Of a stretch of 64,000 bases of DNA, positions 35,145-46,495 are shown piece after piece. The notes beneath the pieces were generated by a model. That model was not told the origin of the DNA. It made no database searches and saw only the letters and a program-made list of their open reading frames with translations. Source of the DNA: Coccinella septempunctata (taxonomy: Eukaryota > Arthropoda > Insecta > Coleoptera > Coccinellidae); the NCBI RefSeq assembly GCF_907165205.1, contig NC_058193.1, forward strand, positions 18,179,521-18,243,520. The letters run 5' to 3'. Both the position numbers and the translations under genes were made by a program. Each line of letters starts with the position of its first letter. Within the stretch, counting starts at the first letter, position 1.

Positions 35145-36600
35145 CTAAGATTCATTCAAAGAAGAGGGCAACCAGTGATGATAAGTAGCGCAAATGGTAA
35201 AAATTCGAAATGCTCATAGAAAGACTTGAGGAAACCTCTGAGGGAATTTGATTCTGATGAGATACATCGGGAATTATTAGCTAAAGAAACATACTGGCGT
35301 TACATGTTGGTTCAAAAAAGATGGTATGTATCGAAGAACTATGGCAAAGATTTGTTCCATAGAATTCAATGAGATGAATAGGAATAAGTTCCAAGAACGA
35401 GATAGGGAAAATGTTGGACCAAATGCCTATCTACCAAATATATATTTCGGTTCCTTCTATAACAATGCAACTCTCTAAAATTGGAAAGCGTCTATTGAAC
35501 GTCTAATGTTTACAAAATCTTTTTTGCAAAATATCTACGATATATTCGTCTCTGTAATAACGAAAAATGATGACAACTCAGATCCAAAATTCAATGAAAA
35601 CTATATTCAACAGGGGTAGTTTCTCCATCGTAGGAAAAATATTCTAGTTCTTACGTCAGCATAGCTTTGATCTCAATAACGCGGCGAAAAAACACCTCAC
35701 AACGCATGAATGAAACTTTTTCACTGAATCATTCATTCATTATTTGAAATACAATATAGTTTGTTAATTGAACAAATATGGACTCACAATGAAAAACGAT
35801 GCATTGAGTTTTCTTATTTTCATTCCACCCTATAAAGAAAATATTTTCTCTTCGTTTTGATAGAGCATTTAATAATTTCGATTGTACAAACGAAAAAAGA
35901 TTCAGGTATTACTATTTGTGAATAATTATCGAAGGATTTCGAAAGAAAATATCAATTATTTTTTATCCCATTCTGCTTATTGAGTCTGGACAAATGCAAA
36001 TAAAATGTACGAATTAATGTCAAACAAAAGATACAATTCAATAGATTTTCGAAAATTGATTTTTCATCTGATGAAGGAGTCTGATATAGACTCCGAAACG
36101 TTACGACATAAAATTATAATTTCAACGTTCTTTATTTTGAGTTCATTTTTCTAGTTGATTTGCTTCTGACAAATTAGTGCAAGAATTTACGCTGGAGCAA
36201 ATCGTTTATTTCATTTTTAATTAATTTTGTTTCAGAGATTGGGAGTGAAAACCCTAAAAAGTTTATTAAGAAATACTTTGGAGTGGAGTATCGAGCGTAA
36301 ATGTTTATAGAACCATTTACCTCTTAGAAGAGGATACTAGTGACTTTTCTTATTCACTTTTGCATTACAAATGATGAGCTCTATAGTTTTCATTTTATCT
36401 AATTTTCATCTTATCTAAAAGTATAACGCAAATAACATTGCCAAAGATTTCGCTTTTTTCTAAGCATATTAAAAAAAATTTCTCTCAAGCCTCAGAATTT
36501 TTTATGCTAAGTTAAGTCAATTATTGAGTTCGTTGATGTTAGAGACATCTTCTATTTCTTTTCGATATTCAAGAAAATACCAATCCAACTGAATTGGAAC
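35145..36600. other. anonymous AT-rich sequence
   Basis: No gene recognised apart from the ribozyme-like motif at 36055-36115. Confidence 0.35.
36055..36115 (+). ncRNA. hammerhead-ribozyme-like motif, best of three
   Basis: CTGATGA (36068-36074), then a perfect stem II (GGAGTCT, loop GATAT, AGACTCC), then GAAAC (36095-36099). A minimal stem III (CG, loop TTA, CG) and a stem I (upstream TTTTCAT against downstream ATAAAA, one mismatch) complete the fold around C36107. Departures: one extra A after CUGAUGA, and A instead of U at position 16.1, so the cleavage triplet is GAC not GUC. The very short stem III resembles hammerheads reported in Penelope-like elements. Inactive or weak if real. Confidence 0.4.
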
Positions 36601-36626
36601 TAGTTGAATGTAGTTAGTTGTAGAGT

Positions 36627-37057
36627 ATTGCGACAGCTGCAAGAGAAGGTCCGTGAACAACAATCAAGGATATATACAGCCTACATCGATTTAAGTAAGG
36701 CCTTCGACTCGGTGAATCGGAGATCGCTGTGGAAAATCATGGGACGCCTTGGAGTACCCGAAAAATTCTTAGCAGTGTGTAAAAGCCTTCATACCAACAA
36801 CACCGCTAGAAAACAGCATAATGGCTCTACAACCGACCATTTCTTAACCAACTCTGGAATAAAACAAGGGTGCGTGTTAAGCGCCTTCACTGTTCAATAT
36901 TTTCGCCATAGCTGTCTCGATAATTGCTGACATGAGTATGCCTGTAAGAGGTGTTGGAATAAGATTCAGATTTGATGGAGGCCTATTTAATCTGAAGGGC
37001 CTCAGAGCAAAAACCCGTTAAAAGTATATCGCGGAACTTCAATATGCAAACGACTGC
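36627..37057 (+). pseudogene. fragment of the endonuclease/RT LINE
   Basis: Matches 48749-49181 of the long LINE: RQLQEKVREQQSRIYTAYID, LSKAFDSVNRR, LHTNNTARKQHNGSTTDHF, GIKQGCVL, then a +1 shift (GTTAAGCGCC against GTATTAGCGCC), VRGVGIRFRFDGG and ELQYAND (Asn where the functional copy has Asp). Truncated at both ends. It has Tyr (TAT) where the long copy has its premature TAA, so that stop is a private mutation of the long copy. Confidence 0.88.
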
Positions 37058-38211
37058 GCACATAAATTGAAATTCTGCATCTCCGAAATTCATTCTCTGA
37101 GTGACACTCAAAACATCATTTAAGAGCGAAGTATCAATCAATCGCTTGTGAGTCTCTTTCCTTCTCGAATTAAATTAACACAAATGATGTTATTGAAATC
37201 AAAATTAATATCACATTGAAAATAGGCCTTCGAAGAGACCACTTGATTTATGTCAGCATTTCAAACACACATTTCTTCTGAACATTGAAAAACTCCCCAA
37301 GAGTTTGTAACCAATTACATTTTCATTGCAACATTTTCGTGTAGTCCACATATCCAATATTGAACGCTCCAATCTCCATGAGAGATACGAATGATTCATT
37401 TCATCGTTTTTCATTATTCTCAATTCACATTTACATCAATTAAATTTGCTCTTAAACTTCCCCTAATGGAAGTCTGATGGAACTGGCAGAACGCCGAACT
37501 TAGGTTATCCAGAAGTTTGTATACAAACCTCATTAGCAGCAAAGCAGGAGTTAAAGCATTACTGGGCAATTAATAGATTTCCGGGATTCATCTTTAGCAT
37601 CTGTCAACGTGAAATGAATTAACTCAACGTGATGGCCAACAATATGAATTTCCGCTATTCTAGTAGATTGAATAATTAGGGTAGTTAGGATTATGGAGTG
37701 ACAAAACTAGACGTGTAGGTCTGTAGGTGTTTTGGGTAAACCGACTCTCATGAATGGGAAAACTTCAACCACTACGAAGATTTTTCGCAAAAAGGCGTTT
37801 TTCGCGAGGTGAGACCTTAAATTACTTAAAACAACATAATAATTATAATTTTTCGAAAAGTATTCCATTTTTCGTGGTTTTAAATTTAAACATTTTTTTC
37901 TGAGAAAATGCATTACATCGGTCGCAAAAGAATTCATTTTGTTGGTTTTTATTCCTCACAAGAGTTAGTTTGGACGTGAAGATTTAGCCAATATTTTCGA
38001 AGATATTTGAAAAAATTAACCCATGGTTTCACAAAGTTTGATCAGAGAATTAACAGAAACAAAATTTTAGGAGCTCTCATGAACCTTCATAAAAATGAAA
38101 ACGATGAAATTTTGTATTCGAAAAACTCTAAAAGCTGTGTTGTTCTATAACCATAGCATGCATGCTATTTCTATCAACAAATTCATAATCCTGAGAGATG
38201 CAAAGCATTAT
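37058..38211. other. anonymous AT-rich sequence
   Basis: No supported feature. Confidence 0.35.
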
Positions 38212-38245
38212 CCTCGGCCCGAGGGGTGAACCGGTCATGAAAATG

Positions 38246-38445
38246 TTGTACACCACAATTCAGACAATTCACGCAATTCCTATAAAAGCATATAAAACAA
38301 TTCAGACAATTCAACAATTCACACAATTCAAGAAAATTCATGGCAATTCACGGCAATTCACAGACAATTCAATACAATTCATGGCAATTCAATACAATTC
38401 ATGACAATTCAATACAATTCATGACAATTCAATACAATTCATAGT
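38246..38445. repeat. left 10-bp array of the 2.9-kb element
   Basis: Tandem variants of ACAATTCATG, with GCAATTC and ACAATTCAAT units, about 15-20 units. Regular 20-bp higher-order copies (ATACAATTCATGACAATTCA) occur at the end. Confidence 0.85.
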
Positions 38446-40384
38446 AATGTTTTTTTTTTTTAATATATATTTTGGGGATTTTCTTCACATCACACTATGA
38501 GAGCTCTGAAACCACTCAATAATATGTCTTATAGATATAGCCAGATAGTAGTTAAGGCTAACTGAGGCTAGCTTACAGAAATTGCTTCTATCCATGGATA
38601 TCCTATACTTCATTGTTTGATGTACTATTAACCTCCTCTCATCAACATAGTTATATAGGCAGATTCAAACAACTTTGAAATTCAACTGAATAAAATGTTG
38701 TGAAAACGACCTAATTTAGGATAAGAGCATTCCCTTCCATAAAGACAATTTTGAAAATTGAGGTATAAAATTGTATGATCCGAAAAAATACTTTCAGGTA
38801 AATTTTTTAAAATTCCCTCAGCAAATGGCTCTAGAGTTATTCTGTGCATAAAATCTTTTTGGTCAAAATGGGCAACCCTAATATTGAATACAACAGAGCG
38901 TACCCGTTCGTAACGACAATTTTTGTAGGTTTTTCCAAATTGAGTTATAAAATTTTATGAAGCGAAGAAATACTTCTAGGCGGAATCTTTTGAATCAGTA
39001 CCTTCTATCAAACGCAAATTGATCGGGTAGTTGAAAAAAATGGTTACTGTGCAAGCTATTAAATTTAAATCATACATCAACATGTCGAGTTATTTTATGG
39101 AATTTTATGAAAGTATGTGAAGTACTACAAAATAATAACACAACTTACCAGGTTTCAGAAACATGGTGCGTTGAAATCAAGATTGTGTTCTCACAAATGT
39201 TGTTCGTTCAATTTATATGGAATAACAAAGAGCTTACAGAATAACCATCAAGAGATTCGACACACGTGCTGAAATATCTATGTCTACTTTTTGAGTGCTG
39301 AAAACAATTATTAATATTATTATTTATATATTATTTGAAACATTAGACAAATGTTTCAAATAATTTTTTTTTATACTTGGAGAGACATCTCCAAGCGAAT
39401 CTCCAAGTCTTAGATGAATCTCCGAATGATCTTTGTCAGGTTGAGAGGGAAGAAGCTGTGAATATATACATAATTGACATTATTGCAATCGATATACCGA
39501 TATAGACCGACATTTCGAATTAACATCTTCTCAGAAATTATAAAAGTGTTAAAAATGAGGTTGAAATAACCAAAATTATATGATATGCATTGAAGAAAGA
39601 ACGCCCGTTCTTAACAATGATTTTAATGGGTTATTCCCAACAGAGTAATAAAACGGTTTCAACCAAAGGAATCGTTTCAGGTACCTGCTATTGAACGCAA
39701 AGAGATCGGGACCAATATTCACCAATATTGTTGGTGAATAGTCCATGTACAGGTTAACAAAGTGTTTTCATGACTGTTCATGATGTAAAATGTTATATCG
39801 AACTAATTTACTATCTTCTCAAGAATGCACATGTCTCGAGAAAATTTGAAATTTTTAACTTTGAATCCCTCCAGGCCCCCGTGCGGGCTGACAATGAGCT
39901 TTAATGATTTTCTTTGGTATAAATCAAGGTATGAATAATATCCGATTGCACCATATCTCATCCTTTTTCCAAGAGAAACTCAAATCCTAAAACGAGCATT
40001 AATATCTTTTTCAGAACTGTAAGAATTGTATACTGAACAATACAGTTATCCTTAGAGCGCGGCGTTTGACAGATTGTAACTGTGGATGAAAGAAACCTGG
40101 CTTCACACCCGTAGGAAATTATTGTGTATCAATAAGAAATAATGAAAAAATTAGATGTTGTATAATTCTTACCTGCTCAATCTTATATCACTTTAATTCA
40201 AATCACAGAATACAGAAATTAAACTCGGAGTTTGCACTATTGCGCCGGCATGCGACTATATACATGTCTACATGAATATGACTATATACATGTCCATATA
40301 CATGTGCAAACCTCCCTTTCTGCTTCCTAATAGTTGGACAGGTTGGACACCTGTGAATTGCAAGACAGCGAATCGCCCAACAAT

Positions 40385-40470
40385 TAGAAAATGCATTGCA
40401 ATTCATGACAATTCCAGACAATTCATGAGAATTTTCGAACAATTCACGGAAATTAATAGTTCAGAACAAT
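40385..40470. repeat. internal short array of the same 10-bp unit
   Basis: GCAATTCATGACAATTCCAG and several degenerate units, same orientation as the outer arrays. Confidence 0.7.
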
Positions 40471-40920
40471 TCTTTATAATTTACGACGATGGGCAAGTTT
40501 CCTAAAACTCCAAAATCGAATTCAAATTATTTATGGAAACCCATTCCCATTAGTTATCCAACACGTAAGAGATTCGCTTCAAAATTCAGATATACACCTT
40601 TCGAAACTTAATAAACATTCGATTGTGTAAAAGCGTGTAACGTAGAATGCCCTTACTACAGTCTAGTAATTTTTGTCAATTCGACACCAGTGAAACCGAT
40701 CAAGAAAATATAGAATTCCATATCCACCGAAATATCCACATATTACAAAAACAAATTTCTGAATTCTATACCTTAGAACATATCCATGTTCTATAAGAGA
40801 GCTCTTCTGAAATAACAATTTTCGACCGAATGCAATGTGTTAAAATTCTAAAAAAATAAATTTCCATATATGTATTTGAGTTATAAAAATTCTTAGATTT
40901 TGAAATTTAGAAAAATAGCC

Positions 40921-41100
40921 CATTCTCCACAATTCACGACCATTCTCAACAATTCCTGACAATTCACACAATTCTTGGCAATTCACGACAATTCTTGACA
41001 ATTCACCACAATTCCTGGCAATTCATGACAATTCTCAACAATTCTTGGCAATTCAATTCAATTCATGACAATTCCTGCAATTTGTACACCACAATTCACG
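40921..41100. repeat. right 10-bp array of the 2.9-kb element
   Basis: About 15-18 units such as ACAATTCACG, GCAATTCATG, ACAATTCTTG, ending in TTGTACACCACAATTCACG directly against the right TIR. Confidence 0.85.
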
Positions 41101-41124
41101 ACCGGTTCACCCCTCGCCTCGGCC

Positions 41125-41896
41125 TGTTACCACTGGCACCGGATCATTTTTTACAATGTCTTCTTGTTGTTCGGGATATCAATGTAAGACATTTCATGAA
41201 ATCTACTCTTCTCCTTGCAACTCTAGCTGTATTTGAATTTTTGCCAGTGATGCAGAGCACACTGGCAACTGGCTTTTCGCTACTGGCCCTTAGTATTTTT
41301 TTCCAGCTCTTCCTCTTGTACATGGTGTCGAGGAAGCGAAAAATTAACATTTTTTTGGCTGGCAAATCAGAAATCTGTAAAGCACAGTGAATTCTTTCTT
41401 TGTTTTAACCCGTTCAATTGTTTGTTGTACTTGTGTGCAATGACTATTTGAATAAATCATTATCAATATCAGTATTTTTATAGCAATAAAAAGTATCGAG
41501 AAAAAGACGAAAAATTTCCGATGTAATGACCAAACAATCCACGCAATATAAGAAAGAATTGATAAGGCTTCCCATATTACTTAATTCTTAGCCAAATACA
41601 TGGAATTTCTCTATTTTTTTATGTTCACACCCCACATAAGAAGAAGAGATTGAATAGACCATACTCTGTGTCATTCACCCAAAAATTAAGGATGTTGTTA
41701 CAGATCACTGGCAAAAAATTTAACATCGTCGAAGAGATGTAAAAAATGTATCTAGAATTTAGAGAAAAAAAAGTATTCATAAAATGGCGATATTTACATA
41801 ATAACGAATAGTATCTGAAGTTTGGCAAAGATGTATAATCTACCCAGCATCAAAAATAACTTTTTCGTCGATCTGAGCAAAAAATGACATTTCACT
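41125..41896. other. anonymous sequence
   Basis: No gene recognised. The open frame that begins at 40995 starts in the 10-bp array and is not credible as a protein. Confidence 0.35.
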
Positions 41897-43090
41897 CTCC
41901 ATTTACTTTTATTTTAGCAGTCGGTTGGCCATGGAAATTTGACACATTTCACTCTGTATAGTACGAAATTGTGGGGTTATGACGCTTGTCAAAACATTTT
42001 TGGGTTTTAAATCAACGCTATGTTGCCCGTTCTACGTAAAAGTTTCTGTTATTACGTTTCTATCACAATGTCGAATCTCTTCGGAAAATATGTGACGAAC
42101 GTAATTGAAGTGTATACAAACTGATTGAAGGCATACCAAATCTAGGTATTTGCATGGAAAATACAAGAGATCAGTATGCACTTGCTCGAGGAGACGTAAT
42201 GTTCGTTATCTTCTTTGGCTAAAGTTTGAATACGTTACATCAGTTGTAGATTTCAAAAATATTAACCCGAAGATGAAATGCATATGATGAAGTGGTTGGG
42301 AATGGGTATCTCCTGAAGGAATTAACAGATCATTACAAGAATGTTAAATTCTTCAACAAAAGACATCTTGCATCAATATAAATGAAAGGAATTAAAGGAA
42401 CTTCAAGTCACGATGAACTCCACCTTTGAACAAAAATTTCACATGAATAAACAATTAACAGGGCAACTGGCTCGTATTTGTGGCTGTTCATCTTAATACA
42501 TTGATATAGTAATAATAATTAGGTATTTATTGGTACCTTAAGACATTTACAATGTATGGGACAAGTCAAATGACAAATAGAAAAATCAATTTTCGGAAAC
42601 TCATTCTACGATGACATTCATCGAAAATCCTGTAGTAACGTTTCGCATCAATTCACCCAAACATAAAATTCTCAAATGCCGCCACTTTTTGAGTCTGCCA
42701 ATAGAAGGAAATTCTTTGTCATCCTCTTCATTCACAATCTTTCTGATTGTGGAAATATTCAGCTGAAATGTAAGTCGTTCAAATTCAGATGAAACATTAT
42801 ATAAATTCTCTTACATTGAATATGTTCGCTACCGTCTGACGTATTGTGGATTTTAGAATGTCAGGGTATAACTATTCGATTGGGCGGACCTGAATTCTAA
42901 AAAGCACTTCCTGAAACCCAGTCTTCTCTTTCTTTCGAACACTTTCGTAATAAAAACTTATATTTGTTGTGGCAACGGCGATATGACATTAACGACATTT
43001 CATGAGTGCCAACCTTACTCCGTTCTAGTTACAAAAACTTGAGAAAATTATTTCATGGCCAACCGACTGCTAAAATGAATGTGAATACAG
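41897..43090. mobile_element. 1.2-kb TIR element C, copy 2
   Basis: Inverted relative to 5073-6298. Ends CTCCATTTACTTTTATTTTA...GCAGTCGGTTGGCC and GGCCAACCGACTGCTAAAAT, finishing GTGAATACAG. Interior similarity includes the GGCAACTGG...TTTGTGGCTGTTCATC block and the ACGTCAGACGGTAGCGAAC region (inverse in the other copy). No intact target duplication is seen, and no transposase. Confidence 0.8.
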
Positions 43091-43761
43091 TATACCTACT
43101 AATTTCCAAACGGAAAGTCTGATATTTTTGAAGGCGAGAATGGATAGTGATAGCGATATGGATAACAGTACCACTTCACCAGAGATCAGGTAATCGGCAT
43201 TTGCGGACACTCTAGGTGTCCGTAAATCGGCCATAAATCGGATAACTTCTAGTATGAAGTATCTTACTTTCATAAAGGTATGTGAGGTCGACGAAAAAAT
43301 GTAATATGTACCTCGGCAAAGAAACTGTCTATATTGTCTCGTCTGCGCCTCAGCTATCAATTTGCAGGCTCGATTGTAATAGACAGTTTTTCGTTCTTGG
43401 CACATAAATAACTATTATGAGGCCCTTCACTATTGCCAAATTCTTAACTAAGGAACGGAAATTTTTGTCTGTCGGGCATTCACACCCTGGATAACAAGAA
43501 GGTATAGAAAAAAATACTTTCCGTCAGTGGCATACAGACAAAGGGCAATTACGGGAGAAAATCCAGCATCACCAAAATAATATCGAAGTTATAGCTAGTC
43601 AAACTTAGGCAATTTTTTAGGCGGCCCACTTCATTGGCTGCTTAGGATTGGTCCGAAGCTAAGAAAAAGTACCTAACCAATGCATTTGACAATTGTTTCC
43701 AGAATAAAATCTAGCACGTTTTCGTTCCTGAATATGAGAAAAAGTAATCGAGAATCATTGA
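43091..43761. other. anonymous sequence before a LINE fragment
   Basis: No gene asserted. A short plus-strand stretch at 43139 reads MDSDSDMDNSTTSPEIR then stops; it might be the start of a LINE ORF1, but nothing follows. Confidence 0.3.
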
Positions 43762-45534
43762 CCCTCTATCTCCTTTCATGATTTCAATAACTACTTCTTG
43801 TCAGTAGTCGAGGAAACCATCAGGGAACTATCGGATAGGGTTTTTGATCCTGTTGGCTTGGTCACGAATGAGAGTGGAACACTATTTTCTTTTTCCCAAG
43901 TTTCATTCAATGATGTAAGAGATGCCATAAAAGCATTGAAGAGTAGTCGGAGCTCGGACTTCTATGGTATTATATATCCTCGGTATTAATTTAAGAAAAT
44001 GTGAATAATCTCGTGGGTCCACTAACTAGACTCTTCAATTTGTGCATTGCGAAGAATAGGTATCCTGATTGCCTCAAGGTTTCGAAGGTTATTCCTTTGT
44101 TGAAGGGTGGCGATGTTGAGCGGGTGGAGAATTACAGGCCTATATCGTTGGTTCCGGTTTTGTCGAAGATTTTTGAGAGGCTGCTTTGTTCACAAGTAGT
44201 AAATTACTTCGAAACTAATAACTTGTTCAGTACGGCCCAGTTTGGTTTTAGAAAGGGTAGAAGTACTTCAGGGGCAATTTTGGATTTTGTTTATCATACC
44301 CTTAGATGTTTTGAAGAAGGTAAGTGGTCTTATTCGCTATTTCTGGACTTGGCGAAGGCCTTCGACTGCGTGGCGCGTCCGGTTTTGCTTGAGAAACTTG
44401 CGGCGTATGGTTGTTCGAAAGATAGTTGTGATCTTATAGTTTCTTATCTTTCGAATAGGTATCAATCTGTATACTACAATGACAATTGGTCGGGTAAACA
44501 GCAAATTACACTTGGCGTACTACAAGGTTCTGTCCTTGGCCCTGTGTTATTTTTAATTCTCATGAATAATCTTCCTGGTTTCTTGAATAAGTATACTACC
44601 ATTCTCTTTGCTGATGACACAACTATCTCTTTGACCTCGGGGGGGTCTGTGGTGCTGGAAGAGGGCCTTTGACTGGTTCACATCGAATGGGTTGGTCGTG
44701 AATGAAACAAAGACCACTGAATTAATATTTTCCCTTAAAAAATGTGATGACAGGGATCTGATAGGTTCTGCGAAGTTTTTGGGAGTGACTCTGGATTCTT
44801 GCCTCCGATGGGACGTGCATGCTGATCATCTGGCTGGAAAGTTATCGCGTAATGTTTTCCTGCTCAAGTCGTTGTCGAATAGGTTATCAGGCGATGTACT
44901 CAGAGTTGCCTATTTTGCGGTGATTGAATCTGTGCTGTGTTATGGAGTTCTGGTCTGGGGCAACTGCTCCTCTAGCAGTCGTATTTTTGCTCTACAGAGA
45001 AGAGCTGTTAGACTTGTCGGTGGGTTGAAGTATAGGGATGATTGCAGGCCAGCGTTCATCAGGTTTGGGATATTGACATTTCCTAGTCTTTATATTTTGA
45101 AATTGTTGATCCATGCACATAAAAACAAGAGTAGTTACGTGCAGAATGGGAGTTGTCATGAGTATGACACCAGGAGTAGAAATCTTTACAAAGCAGATTT
45201 TCTCAGACTTACTTTGTCACAAAGAGGCCCATTTTATATGTGCATTGAATTATATAATAAAATTCCTGCTGAAATCAGAGAATTTTCTCTGATAGGTTTT
45301 AAGACTATTATAAAGATGTTTTTGATTAAGTATGCTTTCTACGCAATAGAGGATTTTTTAAACGAAAACTTGTGTCTTGATCCTGCAGGAAACTTGTGTA
45401 TCGATTTCGATGTTTAAATTTCTATTTTGATTATTTATTTATGGAATTGTGAGTATGTCCATTTTGTATTTTGACGAGTGCAAACAATTTTCAATCGTAA
45501 AGCATTAATGAAGATTATGATTATTATTATGATT
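43762..45534 (+). pseudogene. non-LTR retrotransposon pol fragment (jockey/CR1 group)
   Basis: The frame opens with HDFNNYFLSVVEE, then KALKSSRSSDFYG (RT motif 0/1), a small indel near 43985, and a long RT block 44001-44672: VIPLLKGGDVERVENYRPIS, QFGFRKGRSTS, LFLDLAKAFDCV, LQGSVLGPVLF and the catalytic FADDTT. A single frameshift near 44660 leads to 44692-45417: AKFLGVTLDS, the thumb region and the post-RT AVRLVGGLKYRDDCRP segment, ending TAA. No RNase H. The 3' end is a short ATTATTATTATG tract. The endonuclease is missing, so it is 5'-truncated. Two lesions only, so comparatively recent. Confidence 0.88.
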
Positions 45535-45696
45535 GAATGGATGCAAGATACTTATTCTGAATGTTCATAACTTGATTACGGTTGGAAGCAAATCGATAGA
45601 TATCTGCAATTTTTATAGAATTATACAGAAATCTTCTGTGAAATTACATTTATTAGTGGAATAATTTACATTATATAATCTCACATTATTTTGATG

Positions 45697-46174
45697 TACA
45701 GGTTGGGCAAAATTGGTTATACCTGAACTACAACGTTTTCAACCCAACAAGTTAAGGGAAAATGCATGGCACATAACGGTTACTTTTTTTCGTTAAACTG
45801 ATAATGCCATCAACTGCATTCCTCTATTTTCTTTTGTTTTCGAGTTTTAGGTCAAAATTGAAATTTCAACTTTGCTCATTATCTCCGTTTCTGTTTGAGC
45901 TAGGATGTTGAAATGAAAACATTATACAGACACATTTTTGATAGCAATCCAGTGGCGTACTCTGATTTTTTCCAACAGGATATATTTTTTTCTTATGAAA
46001 ACAGTAGTTTAAAATGACTAAGACTGAGGGCGACGTATGATATATTCTGAAACGGTAAAAGAATGATATGATTTTTTCCAATAATAATTTCATTTCAACA
46101 TCCTAGCACAACAGAAACGGATAATTATCTCTGTTGTTGTAGTTCAGGTATCACCAATTTTGACCACCCTGTAC
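45697..46174. repeat. foldback MITE, about 480 bp
   Basis: GTACAGGTTGGGCAAAATTG and ATACCTGAACTACAAC at the left; GTTGTAGTTCAGGTAT and CAATTTTGACCACCCTGTAC at the right. Inner arms AGGATGTTGAAATGAAA and TTTCATTTCAACATCCT. Within the loop a CAGTGGCGTAC motif (45950) resembles another repeat end. Confidence 0.8.
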
Positions 46175-46495
46175 TTATTTCTTTTGTACCCAATTTATCT
46201 AGGGAACGAGAATCATGTGCTGAGATTGCGAACAAATTAGAAAGAATTCAAAACCATAACTTCCGATGCCTTATGATATTAAAATATCTGCATTTGTTCG
46301 TATTATCTATTGGGAGTCAAGAATGAGGTTGAAGGGAATCAGGAAGTCCTGCAATAAAAAAAGTTTAATCAATAAATCATTTATTACAGTGGTTCTCTCC
46401 ACGCCCCCACCTGAATCACCTTGAGTTTCGAGAAATGGATTCATCGTTTTCAGTTTACACAATGGATTATTTGCCTCTAATGGTTGTATTCTGCT

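Larger units (their letters stand above)
38220..41116. mobile_element. 2.9-kb TIR element with subterminal 10-bp arrays (TSD CCTCGGCC)
   Basis: Perfect 17-bp inverted termini CGAGGGGTGAACCGGTC / GACCGGTTCACCCCTCG, flanked by the 8-bp direct repeat CCTCGGCC at 38212-38219 and 41117-41124. Just inside each end, in direct orientation, lies TTGTACACCACAATTCA and an array of about 10-bp units of the type ACAATTCATG. The interior holds no recognisable transposase. It includes a poly-T start near 38449 that may mark a minus-strand retroposon, and diverged repeat units (see findings). Eight-bp duplications occur in hAT, P and Merlin elements; the terminus does not decide between them. Confidence 0.8.

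Noticed and set aside
38246..41100. CRISPR-like regular repeats in the ACAATTCATG arrays
   Set aside because: Units are about 10 bp with no unique spacers, in a eukaryotic transposon; simple tandem array, not CRISPR.
40995..41390. 131-residue frame at the right edge of the 2.9-kb element
   Set aside because: Begins in the 10-bp repeat array and crosses the TIR and target duplication; not a credible protein.
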